Assembly: GCA_012932865.1 (NCBI GenBank) | Contig: SAXG01000048.1 | Span: forward strand, 62,001 to 126,000 | DNA length: 64,000 nucleotides | Direction of reading: 5' to 3' | Source of the DNA: Amylostereum areolatum | Taxonomy: Eukaryota; Basidiomycota; Agaricomycetes; Russulales; Stereaceae | In this document: positions 20,678 to 31,615 of the stretch, piece by piece | How the letters are laid out: the number at the start of each line of letters is the position of its first letter | Position numbering within the stretch: the stretch's first letter is position 1 | The notes under the pieces: generated by a model | Databases searched by the model: none | What the model saw: only the letters and a program-made list of their open reading frames with translations | Told to the model about the DNA's origin: nothing | Translations under genes and position numbers: made by a program

Positions 20678-22793
20678 TTTTTTATTTTTTATTATTTTTA
20701 ATACATTTGTATCCCGCATCAAGTACCTATGACTAAATGCGGCAGTATGGTAGTGCGGAAGGGAGGTGGGTTGTACGAGTATGACGAGTTCTACGAGGGC
20801 CGTTGTATTGTAGTGGGGGTGAGATGTAGTCAAGAGTAGAGTAATTCAATAGAATCTATCCTGGGTCCACGTCGTCTGGTTCGGGGGGAAGGGGAGGAGG
20901 TTCAATCGGGGCTATCTTGGCGAAAGCGCGCGTTGCGCCGACGAACTTGGCGAGGGCCGACAGACCGGTTTGGGTGCCTAGGATGAAGGGGGTGGAAAGA
21001 GTGCGCGAGGCGGTGCGGAGGTGGTGTCGATGGTCTTCGAAGAGTGGGCAGTCGGCAAGGATGTGGTCTCGGGTTTGGATGGGAGTGTTGCCGCACGGGC
21101 ACGCAGTTGGTTCGGTGGGTACGAATCGGGCGTAGTAGTCGCCACGGAATCCATGGCCAAGAATGGTTTGGATGATGCGGGTGTGGACATCACGTGGGCC
21201 GTCGAAATTGCGATGGAAGGGTGATAGTTTGGTGGATGGGGGATGTCGTAGGGCAACCGATGCGAGGTTGTTGTGAGGGCGGGCTGCCCATTCAGATCTC
21301 CAAGCTTTGAGTGCTCGAGCTTTTGCCTTCGCGCGTGCCCAGGAGATGGTGGAGTGAACGAGGGGCGTACCATAAACGCCCTCCTTTGCGATTGTGTCGG
21401 CCTGCTCATTCCCAATGATGCCCTTATGCCCCGGGACCCATGCAACTTCCACCACCAGCGTCTCCGAGGCATTGAGGAGGGTGTCGACGTGTCGGCGAAA
21501 CAGAATGGACGCAGATTGAGCGGGATGGTCGGCTGTGTTGGTGATGGAGGTGACAGCAGATTGATTGTCGGATAGGAATAGGATGCGCGTGAGGTGAGGG
21601 CGTTGCGCGAGTAGGTTCACGGCTGCAGCGGCGCCGCCAGAAAGGGCAAGCATCTCTGCGTCGTAAATTCCCGCGCGTCGCCCGAGTCCCCAGCGTCCAG
21701 CTCGGACCTCGTTAGCGCCAATATATGCGATGTAACCTGCGCCCGTGCGGCGGTGTCCATTCGCGCTCCGTCGGGAGCCATCTGTGTAGATGGCGAGCAT
21801 TGTCGCATCCTGCGCGATGGCCCTCAGCCGTTCCTTGAGTCTGTCGGTGTACTCGTTGTGTTCGTGCCGGGTAGCCTTGGGATTGGGTACTGTGGTTAGG
21901 AGTCTAGCCCCCCATGTGTGACGACGGGACCAGGGAGGTGTATAGTACGGACAGAGTCGTTCAGATTTGGGATGCGTAAGATTAGCTAAGTGGTGGATAA
22001 TAGTAGGTGGGTTCTTTGTGTTATTATGAATAAAAAGTGGGACTGGGACGTCGGGGGAATGTTCTGTCCAGGAGGGGGGGGTGCGTGCGAGAACCTGGGA
22101 GGAGGACGGGAGGGTGCGGAATCGAATGGCAGCATTGGTGGATAGCCGCTGCAGTAATAGCGGGATAGGGAGAATGGCACCGATGTGGTGCATCTCTGCT
22201 GAAGGGGAAGTGCGGAATGCACCAAGGAGCCAACGGAGGCCTGCATTCTGGGCGCACTCCAGCAGCTTGATGAGGCTTTTCTGTTTTATGCCTGTGTACC
22301 ATACCGGGGATGCGAATGTTAGCACCGGCAGCACCACTGTTTTGTAGAGGAGCCGGGCATTGGCCACGTTAAGACCACGTATTGTGTTGGCGAGGATACG
22401 CAGTCCCGCAACTGTCGACAGCGCACGCGTAGCCATCGTCTTGACGTGAGACTTGAAGGAAAGTTTCCTGTCGAAATATATGCCAAGCCATCGCATGACA
22501 GTGATTGGACGCACCGTGCGCGCGGGTGAGCCTGGTGGTAGGATGTTGATGAAAGGGTCATTGACTGGGTTTGCCTTAGACCGAGTGAAGTGTATGAGCT
22601 CCGTCTTGCTGGCATCAACGTCAAGCCCGAGGGCGCGGAGTCGGCCAACTACGGTATTGAACGCAGCTGTCAACCTGGCTATATTTCCCTCGAGCGTACT
22701 GGAGACAGCTAGTAATAGCACATCATCCACGTATGCTTTGAGGTCAGTATTTGTGTGGTTGTCAACATAAGAGAGGAGGGTGAAGGTATATAT
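20678..22793 (-). mobile_element. 5'-truncated LINE retrotransposon with 15-bp TSD
   Basis: Flanked by identical 15-bp copies of TCACATGACCGCATC at 20663-20677 and 22794-22808, a textbook target-site duplication from target-primed reverse transcription. The minus-strand 3' end is A-rich (AAAAATAATAAAAAATAAAA-like, 20678-20700) after a short 3' region. The element begins abruptly inside the reverse-transcriptase domain, just before the YVDD motif, so it is 5'-truncated and cannot move. The 15-bp repeats are identical and the ORF is intact, suggesting a fairly recent insertion. It landed between two BTB genes. Confidence 0.93.
20856..22730 (-). CDS. LINE ORF2 fragment: reverse transcriptase C-terminus and RNase H
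   Basis: Open frame of about 624 codons; in-frame sequence extends upstream to the truncation (AYVDDVLLLAVSS). It contains the second half of the RT palm (DASKTELIHFTRSKA, MRWLGIYFDRKLSFKSHVK), a thumb/connection region (LLYKTVVLPVLTFASPVWY), and an RNase H domain with its acidic set: IYTDGSRR, AGIYDAEMLAL, LFLSDNQSAV and WVPGHKGIIGNEQADTIAKE. The C-terminus has a zinc-knuckle-like ACPCGNTPIQTRDHILADCP. RT followed by RNase H is seen in Tad1-like and related fungal LINEs; the exact clade cannot be told. The endonuclease and the first RT motifs are absent. Confidence 0.9.
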   Translation of the reverse strand: MDDVLLLAVSSTLEGNIARLTAAFNTVVGRLRALGLDVDASKTELIHFTRSKANPVNDPFINILPPGSPARTVRPITVMRWLGIYFDRKLSFKSHVKTMATRALSTVAGLRILANTIRGLNVANARLLYKTVVLPVLTFASPVWYTGIKQKSLIKLLECAQNAGLRWLLGAFRTSPSAEMHHIGAILPIPLLLQRLSTNAAIRFRTLPSSSQVLARTPPSWTEHSPDVPVPLFIHNNTKNPPTIIHHLANLTHPKSERLCPYYTPPWSRRHTWGARLLTTVPNPKATRHEHNEYTDRLKERLRAIAQDATMLAIYTDGSRRSANGHRRTGAGYIAYIGANEVRAGRWGLGRRAGIYDAEMLALSGGAAAAVNLLAQRPHLTRILFLSDNQSAVTSITNTADHPAQSASILFRRHVDTLLNASETLVVEVAWVPGHKGIIGNEQADTIAKEGVYGTPLVHSTISWARAKAKARALKAWRSEWAARPHNNLASVALRHPPSTKLSPFHRNFDGPRDVHTRIIQTILGHGFRGDYYARFVPTEPTACPCGNTPIQTRDHILADCPLFEDHRHHLRTASRTLSTPFILGTQTGLSALAKFVGATRAFAKIAPIEPPPLPPEPDDVDPG

Positions 22794-22808
22794 TCACATG
22801 ACCGCATC

Positions 22809-23209
22809 CTCGGTTCCTTACAATTTCGCCTCCCTCTTTCGTGCAAGTTTCACGCAGCTACAGATACCAGCCAACGGCCACGGATATCAGACCAATTCTT
22901 CAGTAGAACATCCACTATATTCAGTAACCTCCTCTCCCAACGAACACGAAGGCACCCGTAGGGCCATAATACAAGGTTAGATATAACAAGCGAATTGTTT
23001 TACATACTTCATACATCAGTTTGGGGAAGCCACCCGATATTTGCAGGCTGTCGCCTGTGTTGTATGCAGCACTACGAGCCCCCCCTCACCCTTCCCGAGA
23101 ACACGGATGGTTGAGTCTTCCCTCAGGATCGGCAGGTATATGAAAACACAACATAGACCGTGCCAGACATACTAATCAATTTCCCGCTGCCTCCATCAGC
23201 GACACTTCC
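22809..23209. other. Intergenic, no feature seen
   Basis: Host sequence immediately beyond the LINE target duplication, formerly continuous with 20662. It lies downstream of the next minus-strand BTB gene. No gene, RNA or repeat was recognised. Confidence 0.5.
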
Positions 23210-23974
23210 TCATCGATGATCTCCTTCATGTTCCTTCGATAACCTGCTCTTCTCTCTCTGTCCCATTTCGCCCGCGCGCGCATGATCATCAAGCGTCGTG
23301 CGAAGTCCCAACTTGTCCGCCTCGTCGTGTGTCAGCGACGCGTCGGCGGTGGACGACGCATTTGTGCTGACAATTTGTATGTATGCAGGATAGAGCCACT
23401 CGGGGAGATTGAATCTTTTGGCCAGGATGATGCGTTCGACGGGCTCAACGCTCAATCGCTGGGCTTCAATCTCTCGCACGGCGCGCGGGCGGATCTTATC
23501 AAAAGTGTATCGGTCGGTGATGGACAGAATGGCTAGCCAAATTTCAGTAGTTGGGTCGTAATCATCGTGCATTCTGACGATGCCTGCTACTATAAGGCAG
23601 ATAAGAAGAAGACGAAACTCAGTACACACCCGTGATACAAGAATTCTAGCAATGCGTTGAACTCCTGCTTGGTCGTGCCCTCCAAGCGAATGGGATGCTC
23701 ATCGTCCATCCCTTCCGTGATGGCGGTGACGTTGGCGCCGTTCGGAAGAGAGAACATATCGCGGAACGCGGCCGATTCGCGAACGAGCAAGTGGCTGTTG
23801 ACCTTGTACAGCTCATCTTCAACCTACGAGCGACGAAACTTGAATGATTACAGAAGAACATGGGATAAAAAGCGTCACCTGGAATATGACTAGCTTGTCA
23901 TCCAAGTAAAAGTTGGGGCTATGGCGTGGTGGGGACTGGGAGACGGAGGAATGGCTCTGAATCTGAGATGACAT
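23210..23974 (-). CDS. BTB/POZ domain protein
   Basis: Three exons with clear borders. Exon 1 from the ATG at 23974 (MSSQIQSHSSVSQSPPRHSP, NFYLDDKLVIFQ); intron 23824-23878; exon 2 VEDELYKVNSHLLVRESAAF, RDMFSLPNGANVTAITEGMD, IRLEGTTKQEFNALLEFLYH; intron 23574-23629; exon 3 from MHDDYDPTTEIWLAILSITD to KEHEGDHR at 23210. This is the clearest example of the local gene plan: a short N-terminus ending in DxxxxFQ, a phase-0 intron, a BTB core, a phase-2 intron, then an all-helical half with the pattern W.A.L.I..RY.FDKIR.RA. Likely an adaptor protein by family; substrate unknown. Confidence 0.9.
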
Positions 23975-24327
23975 GGTGGCCTGGTTTGAGGCGACAATGC
24001 CGCCGGCGTCTTGGCCGGCATGCCGAACTCCGCTCAGTCCGGGGATGGCCGGGACCCCGACATTCTTGACAGAAAATATGACTCGTTCGACGACGTGCCA
24101 CCACTTTCTGTCCTACGCTATGTATCACCACACCGCTCGGAGACGCAAAGTACTCCCTCGACGAAGAAGCTGGCCTGACGCATAAAACTCTGGCCATATA
24201 TCCTCTATATTCTGGAGGGACTGATGTCCGCGATTGGTATGGATCACGCCCAAGGCAGTGCCAGTTCCTTCAAGTATAAATCAGCATCCCTAGTCCTTAC
24301 TGGTAGGTCTCTGTGCTTCCCCCCTTC

Positions 24328-25183
24328 ATGCCAAGTTTTGGCGCCTTTAGTGGATTGTCATATCACGCATTCGTCCCTCCCGGTCAAGCTGGCACGTCCT
24401 GTCCAGCATCGAGCTCACTGGGCGTGCCAATTGATGATGATGTGGTGGGGGTTCTCGTCTTTATAAAGGTGAGCAATCTCCTCTGAATCACTACTTTCTC
24501 ATCCTTTTCGTCCAAAGGTCGAGGACCGCATCTTCGAATTTAACAAACCGCTCTTGATCGAGAATTCTCCCGTCTTTCGGAACATGTTTCCTCTTCCGCG
24601 GGACCCCTCGAGCGCGCTAGAGAAATTCGCTCTTCCTGCCAAAGGTTCCTCGCAAGATAACCCTCTTGTGCTCCCCAACGTGACGGCAGGCGATTTCGAG
24701 CTCCTTCTCGACGTCCTCCGGTGCGCGTACCATCCTATTGAGCACAGAAACCAAGCTTATGACGCAATTCTTAGCCCATCGAATCATACAGTGTCCTTTT
24801 CCCTAACTCGATGGTCGGCTGTCCTCGCCTTGTCCCACGGCTATGAAATGTCCGCCGTATTCTCTCGCGCCGTTGAGGCGTTGTACAGCGAGTCCCCGTC
24901 CCCTAATGACGTCATCCCTCTTCTCGCTCTCGCGGAGCGCTACGACGTCGGAACAAAGCACCTCATCCCGTGTCTCCGAAGCATTGTAAAGAGGAACCAA
25001 CCGCTGAGCGAGGCGGATATGGCGCGCATTTCGCCTGGGATGGTTGCGCGTATAATGCTGGCGCGCGAGAGGCTAATCCGAGAGAAGGGCAGTAGGGTTA
25101 CAATTTTGCCGGTGGGACCCCTATATAAAGCGAGCCTCGACGACTCGCTGAGAATTGTGAAGGAGGTCTGGGGCATCATATAG
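24328..25183 (+). CDS. BTB/POZ domain protein
   Basis: Start at 24328 (MPSFGAFSGLSYHAFVPPGQ), chosen because the frame runs without break into DDDVVGVLVFIK and splices (GTGAGC...CAAAG) to VEDRIFEFNKPLLIENSPVF. The BTB core continues with FRNMFPLPRDPSS, LVLPNVTAGDFELLLDVLR; a 54-bp intron (GTGCGC...TTCTTAG) follows, then PSNHTVSFSLTRWSAVLALS and the helical half to VKEVWGII. The end motif V.E.VWG(I/K) recurs in several BTB genes here. All splices keep frame. It is divergent from the preceding minus-strand BTB gene, so the two share a ~350-bp promoter region (23975-24327). Confidence 0.85.
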
Positions 25184-25267
25184 GAAGGTACGTTGGGTTT
25201 GTAAAATAGCGTTGATGTAACACTCCCGTTAGTATACGTACAAAGAATCTCGAGCCTGCCTGATTAA

Positions 25268-26034
25268 CTATATCTTTCCCCATAGTTCCTCCACCACCAA
25301 CGTGAGCCTTTCAGGAAAGCTCGATGCGCCCGAACGTTTGTATCGGTCCATTCGTTCGCGAGCCTGAGCGAGCGATGCGGCTGTCTTGTAAGAAAGCCGG
25401 GAGATATCATCTGCACTCAAATACTCTTCCCGTGCGATGACGTATTTTAGAGCGGGGGCGATATCCTTGAGGGGAACATCGTAACGTTCTGCGACGCCGA
25501 TGAGATCTACCGCTGTGTCCTTCTTTAAAGGGGCCGTGTACAGAGCGGTTATGGCCCGGGCATAAACGGCGGAAAAGTCGAAACGATGGGATATGGAGAG
25601 TGCGGCGATCCATTTATCTCCCTTCATAGCGAACCCAGAAAACATCCTTGCACGAATTAGAGCAGCGACGATGCGGAAAACTCGAAAAGAGACGTACCCC
25701 TGATACAGCACGGTCAAAAGCGACTCGAATTCCAGCACCGATACACCGGGAAGAAATAAGGGCAGGTCGTCGCTCAAGCCTTCCCCATCGCATCCCCCCG
25801 AGGTTTTTTCAGCGTCGCCGCTTGGGAGAGAGAACATCGCGCTGAAGACAGGGGAGTGGCGTGCGATTAGGTGTTTGTCTGTCTTGAAGAGCTTGTCTTC
25901 GACCTACGGCCAAGTATAGCAAGTCAGATCGTGAAGCAAAGTAGACAAGCATATATGCTACTGACTTGGAAGATACATGCCTCCACTTCAAAGTAGAACG
26001 TGTCGTGGCGAGACGGATTGACAGGTCGGTCCAT
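25268..26034 (-). CDS. BTB/POZ domain protein
   Basis: Three exons: ATG at 26034 (MDRPVNPSRHDTFYFEVEAC), intron GTCAGT...CCGTAG, then VEDKLFKTDKHLIARHSPVF and SAMFSLPSGDAEK with LFLPGVSVLEFESLLTVLYQ; intron GTACGT...TGCAAG; then MFSGFAMKGDKWIAALSISH to VVEELWGKI at 25268. Intron phases match the family plan. The 3' end converges on the preceding plus-strand BTB gene with only 84 bp between stop codons. Intact, likely functional. Confidence 0.88.
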
Positions 26035-26446
26035 CACGGCCTGTAGGGGCAAACGCTAGGACATTCGTTGACACGAATGTTTATGCAGCACTCACTGTAG
26101 GTCGTTCGTTTCTTTTTCGCGCTCGTTTCTGTTGGATAGTGGGAGCGTGCCCGAAGGTGTAAGTGGACGCCGGAGTGTTCGAAGGGGCCAGGATTTCTCG
26201 GAGGTTTTGAAAGGATATTCTCATCGAAAATTAAGTTTAAATTATGTAACGTATATCCCAAGCTTGCTGCTTGCGATGCAGTCCCGCCCTGAGTTACGAG
26301 TACTTACTCTGAAGTACTTACACGAGCTTTGCCACCGAACGAAACGACACCGCCGCGTCCCCCATCGACGTCGACGACGACAGCCTCATGTTCGGTCATG
26401 TGCCCGTCACGATAAAAGGGCGACCTCGTGCCGCAGTCGATGAAAT

Positions 26447-27480
26447 ATGCTTCGCCTTCTGCCGCGCCAGCGCTGGTCTGTCAGCCTCACGGCCTCTCCA
26501 GCGTCCACACCCACTGGCACCAGTCCAAGTCCTGGACCCTCAGCAGAACTCAGCATGGCATCCGCACCCCCTCCCGTGCGCACCTTGCCAGTCATGCCCG
26601 CTCATCCCCCGCTCACACGCCCGCAGGGATCCCCAGATGGCGCGCGTCACGACGACGATTTCTACATGTCGGATGAGATGTCCGTGTTCAAGGTACGCGT
26701 CCTTTCCGCCCTCGATCCCGCGCCCCGGCGTTCGTGCGAAGTGACGGTGTGCGCGGCAGGTCGAGGACCGTCTGTTCAGAGTGCACCGGCACTTTCTGAC
26801 CACGTACTCGCCCGTGTTCGCGCTCATGTTCGCGCTGCCGTCTGCCGAAGACGAGGGTGGAGCCTCAGGCAGCCCGGCCGCCGAACACGCGCCGGATGGC
26901 CGATCGGACGACGATCCCATATTCCTGCCGGGGGTCACCGTCCTTGAGTTCGAAAGCCTTCTCAAAGTCTTCTATCGAAGGTACATACCCTCCCGCCGCC
27001 TGCCCCCCCCGTCCCCCGTCATCCCCGCTTCTCACCCGCGATCTGACGCGACCCCACGTGCATTGCAGTGCGCTGCCCTCCTTCGCGCTGCCGCAGGCCA
27101 GCTGGCGCGCCGTCCTCTCCATCGCGCACCGCTTCACGTTCGCCGAGATCTTCGACCGCGCCCTGCGCGAGCTCATCCCGCCGCCGACGGCGGAGGACGC
27201 CATCGCGATCATCGCCGTCGTGGAGAAGTACGACATCGCCGTCGACCGCGTCGCGCCCGCGCTGCAGATGCTCGTGCGGCGGCAGGAGCCGCTGACCGAG
27301 TTCGAGTGGGAGAAGATGTCGTGGTCCATGGCGTCACACATCGCGCAGGCTCGGGAGCGGTACGTCGCGAAGGTCTGGGAGGTAAGCCAGCGCCAAAGCC
27401 AGAGCTGGGGCGGGAACATCGAGGGGGCGTTGCGCGCGGAGGCGGCGTCGATCGTGGATTCGGTGTGGGGAACGAGGTGA
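26447..27480 (+). CDS. BTB/POZ domain protein
   Basis: Exon 1 from 26447 (MLRLLPRQRWSVSLTASPAS...) ends RHDDDFYMSDEMSVFK; an alternative start is MASAPPPVRTL at 26554. After the phase-0 intron comes VEDRLFRVHRHFLTTYSPVF, ALMFALPSAEDEGGA, IFLPGVTVLEFESLLKVFYR; after the phase-2 intron ALPSFALPQASWRAVLSIAH, IIAVVEKYDIAVDRVAPALQ and the ending AEAASIVDSVWGTR. GC content rises sharply in this gene (third positions almost all G/C), unlike the BTB genes to its left. It pairs head-to-head with the minus-strand BTB gene at 25268-26034. Confidence 0.85.
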
Positions 27481-27799
27481 GCGATCGGGAGCGTGGCGCT
27501 TTTCGGGATTCATGGCTCATTTTTTTCCTTTGGGTCGGGGAACAGTTCTGCAGTTTCTTCTGCGGCGGGGAGCGTGGCGAGCGTGTAGTTGGGGCCCACG
27601 ACGTTTACGACCTCGCATGTCCACGGAATGGATCTGCTATTCCTGCATGCGCACGAGCACCCTATTCACGCCACCAGACTACACGATACATCTTATATAC
27701 CCATACATACAATACACATCGCATGTCATATCGACCCATCCTGCGAGACCGAGCCTCGAGCCTCCAGCTTCTCCAAGATTCAAGTGCCAACAGCCGTCC

Positions 27800-28568
27800 C
27801 TAATTCAACCCGAACACGGCCTTGGCCGCTTGCATCGCAAGCACTCGTTTATCTTGGTCCGAGACCGACCCCCGACTCCTCTGCCGTTGCGCCAGGTAGT
27901 CCAAGTACGTGACCCTCACCGAATAGTACAGGGTCCGTATCGCAGGCGTGCCCGACGCCAACGTCTCGCACCCGCTCAGCGCGAGCTCGCACGCCGGTCC
28001 CACCATCCTCTCTGTGGGCACCCCGCAGGTGGACCCCTGCACGAGCAGGGCCTCGGCCTCCTCCGGCGGGAAGTCGTCGTAGAGGTGGAGCACGGCGATC
28101 TCGTGCACACGCGCGATCCGCCAGCGGAACGCGAGCGCGAGCAGGGCCTGCCACTCCTCCCACTCCATGTAAAACTCGGCGCGCTCGTCCTCATCCGCGC
28201 GCCAGCTGAAACTCGGGCGTGAGCGGCGGGCGCGGCCGAAGAAAGGGTGGGGGGAGCGCGAGGAGGAAGGGAGCACGCACAATCCGTGGATGACCTTGAC
28301 CAACGCGCCGAACTCGAGCGCGGTGACGTTTGGGAGGAACGTAGGATACTGCGGGGACGATGCGGTGCGGTGGCGGAGGCGGCCTTGGGTGAGGACGGCC
28401 CATGAGGAGGGCAGGTGGCGCTCCAGGAGCGTGTGCGAGACCGGGAATAACCGGTTCTCAACCTACGGCGCGGGCGTTGCGGTGGGCGATCGTCAGCGGG
28501 TGGCGAACGGACGGGAGCACGAGATCGGGCACCTGGAAATAATCGATATCGGCGTTGTTCGTGCTCAT
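27800..28568 (-). CDS. BTB/POZ-like protein, divergent
   Basis: ATG at 28568 (MSTNNADIDYFQ), intron GTGCCC...GCCGTAG, then VENRLFPVSHTLLERHLPSS, TFLPNVTALEFGALVKVIHG; second intron GTGCGT...GTTTCAG; then RADEDERAEFYMEWEEWQAL and LAFRWRIARVHEIAVLHLYD to AMQAAKAVFGLN at 27800. The gene plan and intron phases are those of the local BTB family, but the usual SPVFRDMF helix is changed to LPSSWAVLTQG and the core loop is short, so it may have lost the normal dimer or cullin surface. Very GC-rich, which produces a long spurious plus-strand ORF opposite it. No frame break was seen. Confidence 0.75.
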
Positions 28569-29520
28569 GGCGGTGTGGTCCTGCAGGTCGCCACGCGGAT
28601 CCTAAGCGAGGCCGTCCTCGTTGAACCGACAATGTTCTCACCTGCAATGTCAACCTGAGACCTTGTCGTCGTGTGTTGGGGGTACCGGTGATAGTAGGGG
28701 GGTGCAGCCTGCAGCGAGGAGGTATCTGTGATGTCCTGACGGAACGCCGCGCCCAGGTATTTATATGCCCTCGGATCCTTGCGAGACGACTGCTCGGTAC
28801 ACGGCACCCTCCCAAGGACGACTGCACGCACAATAATCCTCCACCACGCCCGTTGGCCGCCAGTCGCGACGGCCTTGTACGCTCTCATGGCGACGGGATG
28901 TATCTTGTACTCCAGCACTGTGCACGTACGGGAAGAAGGGTCACAGGAAACACACGGACAATAAGTAGAAGGAGGAACCAGAATGCCGTCAGGGGGGGAG
29001 TCCAAGCGGCTGGCAATATCACGGATTCACGGTGTGCATGCTATGTTCCGATGGCATCTTGTTGCCCGAACAGGAATGGCGCAGAGCCCAAACGGTGGCC
29101 CGCGTTCCCTTGCTTTATCCTCGCGGCGGAGCCCGCGGAGAGAGTCCTTCAGAAACGCCAGTACAAGGCGGTCTTGACTCTTAGGAGAAGTAACACCGGG
29201 GGGCCAAAGCGTAGAAGGGTAAGTAGCGGGAAACGAGAACAAAAGCCACTCCAAGTTCGAGGCGCAGATCCACGCACTGCATATCCGCCGATTCGAGTAC
29301 AAAATGTCGATCCCTTTTTCCATATATGGAATGAATAATACACATTTATCGTCCACTCATGAGTCATTTTGAACGATCTCGTCGTTTCCTTCCGCCCGCC
29401 ACCCCGTGCCATCAGCGTAGTGTCCAGAACCCATCGACGCATGTAGACCACCAGGCATGATATCCGACACGATACATAAACTTACATACGCTTGCTATCG
29501 TCCGAGGCCCCCTCTGAGTC
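28569..29520. other. Intergenic, no gene recognised
   Basis: About 950 bp upstream of the divergent BTB gene and downstream of the cyclophilin gene. Short ORFs occur on both strands; none has a known motif or splice pattern. The part near 28570-28700 should hold the BTB promoter. Confidence 0.5.
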
Positions 29521-31163
29521 TCACGAAAACATTTTCTTGAACGCCGCCTTCTGCTTATCCACCTTCTCCTTCCGCCGCGCTCGCACGCGCTCGAGCTCGC
29601 CCGCGATCGCCTTGTCGTCCTTCGCGAGCTTGAGCGCGGCCTTGAGGTCCTCCTCCGCCTCCTCGTCCTCGCGCAGCGCGACGTGCGCGAGCGCCTGGCG
29701 GTACAGCGCCTTGGCTGCAGATCGACGGACTCACCGTCAGCACGCGGGAACAAGACGACGCAAGAAGAACAGCAGGGGGAGGGTGAAGGTGAAGGGGGAG
29801 GGTGGCACTTACCCCGGTCGCCGTCGGCCAGCTCCAGCCTGAGCGCGCGTGCGGTGAGATCGAGGGCGACGCGCGGCTCGCCCGCCTTCACGCCCGCGAG
29901 GGCCGCGTTGAGCACGAGCGCCCTCCGGACGTCCTCAAACTCCTTCTTCACCTCCTCCTCAACGTCCTCCGGCAGCACGGGGTGCACGTCCGCGTACCGC
30001 AGGGCCTTGCGCCACGCCCGGAGCGCGAGCGCGTGCTCGCCCGCCTTGAAGTGGGCTGCGCCGCGCGCGCGCAGGGTGGACGCGGCCGCGAGGGCGACGG
30101 GGGGCTGCTGGACGTCGTGTGGGTCGTCGTCGGGGTAGTCTTCGTAGATGTCCGCGGTGGGGTCGGACGGATCCACGGTCGGGAGGGCGAGGGTCGGGTC
30201 GGAGGGGTCAAGTTGGCCGCAGGCGGTGATGGTGATGGGGGAGGTGGGCGCGTCGCCGCTGGCCGTGGGGAAGTTTTCGATTTCACGAACTTGGTCTGTG
30301 TGAGCCTGGGGGAAGGAAAAGGGAAAGGGAGGGGGGAAAGCGCCCACCGATGGATTTGCCGCGGATGACCTCGCCGAAGACGACGTGCTTTCCGTCGAGG
30401 TGGGGCGTGGGGACGGTGGTGACGAAGAATTGGGAGCCGTTCGTGTTCGGACCTGCGTTGGCCTGTCCCCACCAATTAGTCTCGGAACCCCCTTGCGCGA
30501 TTTTTGGAGAAGATGTTCAGGAAACTCACCATAGAGAGGAGGAATGGACGCGTGTGCTTCGCGGGGAACGCCTCGTCTTCGAACTTTTCGCCGTAGATCG
30601 ACTCGCCGCCGGTACCTGCACACGCCCAGCACGCACACACCCGGACGTATCACGAGAAGCAGCGCATGAATCCACGGGATGAACAGGGGAAAGAAGGGGG
30701 AGAAACCGTGGGTCAAGATCGTGTGACGCGAGACGAGGAGGGAAAGCGTTGTATACCATTCCCCGCGGTGAAATCTCCACCCTGGATCATGAAGCTGGCG
30801 ACACGCCCTTTAGCAAAAGTTGTCATGGGAGAAAAGAGAGGCGGGGGGGACGGCGCACCTTTTGATGATGCGATGGAACCCGCTGTCCTTGTAGCACAGA
30901 GGCTTCCCGGACGCACCGACGCCCTTCTCTCCCGTGCACAGCGCACCTAGCGAGTCCACGTCCACCCAATCGCGAGCAAGGTCTCAGTCAATAAAGGGCC
31001 ACGAGTACGAGAATAAGTGATTGTACGCACGGAAGTTCTCCGCGGTCTTGGGCACCAGGTCCGCATAGAGTGAGAAGACGACGCGTCCGAGGGGCTTGTC
31101 GCCGATGGCGATGTCGAAATAGGTGATCGGGCGTTGGAAGTCGGCGGGGGCTGGGTCGGCCAT
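29521..31163 (-). CDS. Cyclophilin-40 type peptidyl-prolyl isomerase (cyclophilin plus TPR)
   Basis: Co-chaperone of Hsp90 that isomerises proline bonds. ATG at 31163 ([20 protein letters not shown]), about seven exons. Cyclophilin domain: [41 protein letters not shown] then [13 protein letters not shown] (catalytic Arg, Phe and Gln), [40 protein letters not shown], and [12 protein letters not shown] with the His that replaces Trp in Cyp40 proteins (lower cyclosporin binding). Linker [15 protein letters not shown], then a TPR region: [40 protein letters not shown] and [20 protein letters not shown], ending [15 protein letters not shown]. The exon 2-3 acceptor is best placed just before CTTCATGATCC, which restores frame. 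No disruption; a housekeeping gene flanked by variable ones. Confidence 0.93.
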
Positions 31164-31615
31164 AACGCTGAAGGCTCAGAGCAGGGGCTAAGCGTAGAAG
31201 TGAAATGAAAGAAGGGAGCGCGCGCGGTCGGTTGAAGAAGAGTTCGCAGAGGAATGTGGAAGACGGCAGAAAATGCCAGACTGATTGCTAGATTGGATTG
31301 GGTCGATCTTACCTTTATCTTATCTTATCTCCGCCCTTACAATACTTCCACACCACGTTCATGGCTACGCGGACTATGTAGCCACATCGCTCACGACACG
31401 CACACGACCAGATACGAAGAACAACAACAATTGATCTGCATTCCACCCCAAGACTAAAGGTACATGATACAGTTCTCCCCGTCGACGAACGATTACACAG
31501 CTACTGGTTTACATTGAACGGGCAAGCTTCGAGTGAGTTGAGGTATGCGGATGCAAATGAGACGAGGACACAGGTTGGATGGTTTGGATGCGATGCGATT
31601 GTGATGATGGATAAA

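Noticed and set aside
20700..20745. CAAGTAC motif shared by LINE 3' ends and the 5146-7082 transposon
   Set aside because: The shared string is only about 7 bp and lies in a different context (CAAGTACCTA in LINE tails), so a link is not supported.
27512..28222. 236-codon plus-strand ORF
   Set aside because: Antisense to the minus-strand BTB gene at 27800-28568, whose spliced frame explains the sequence.
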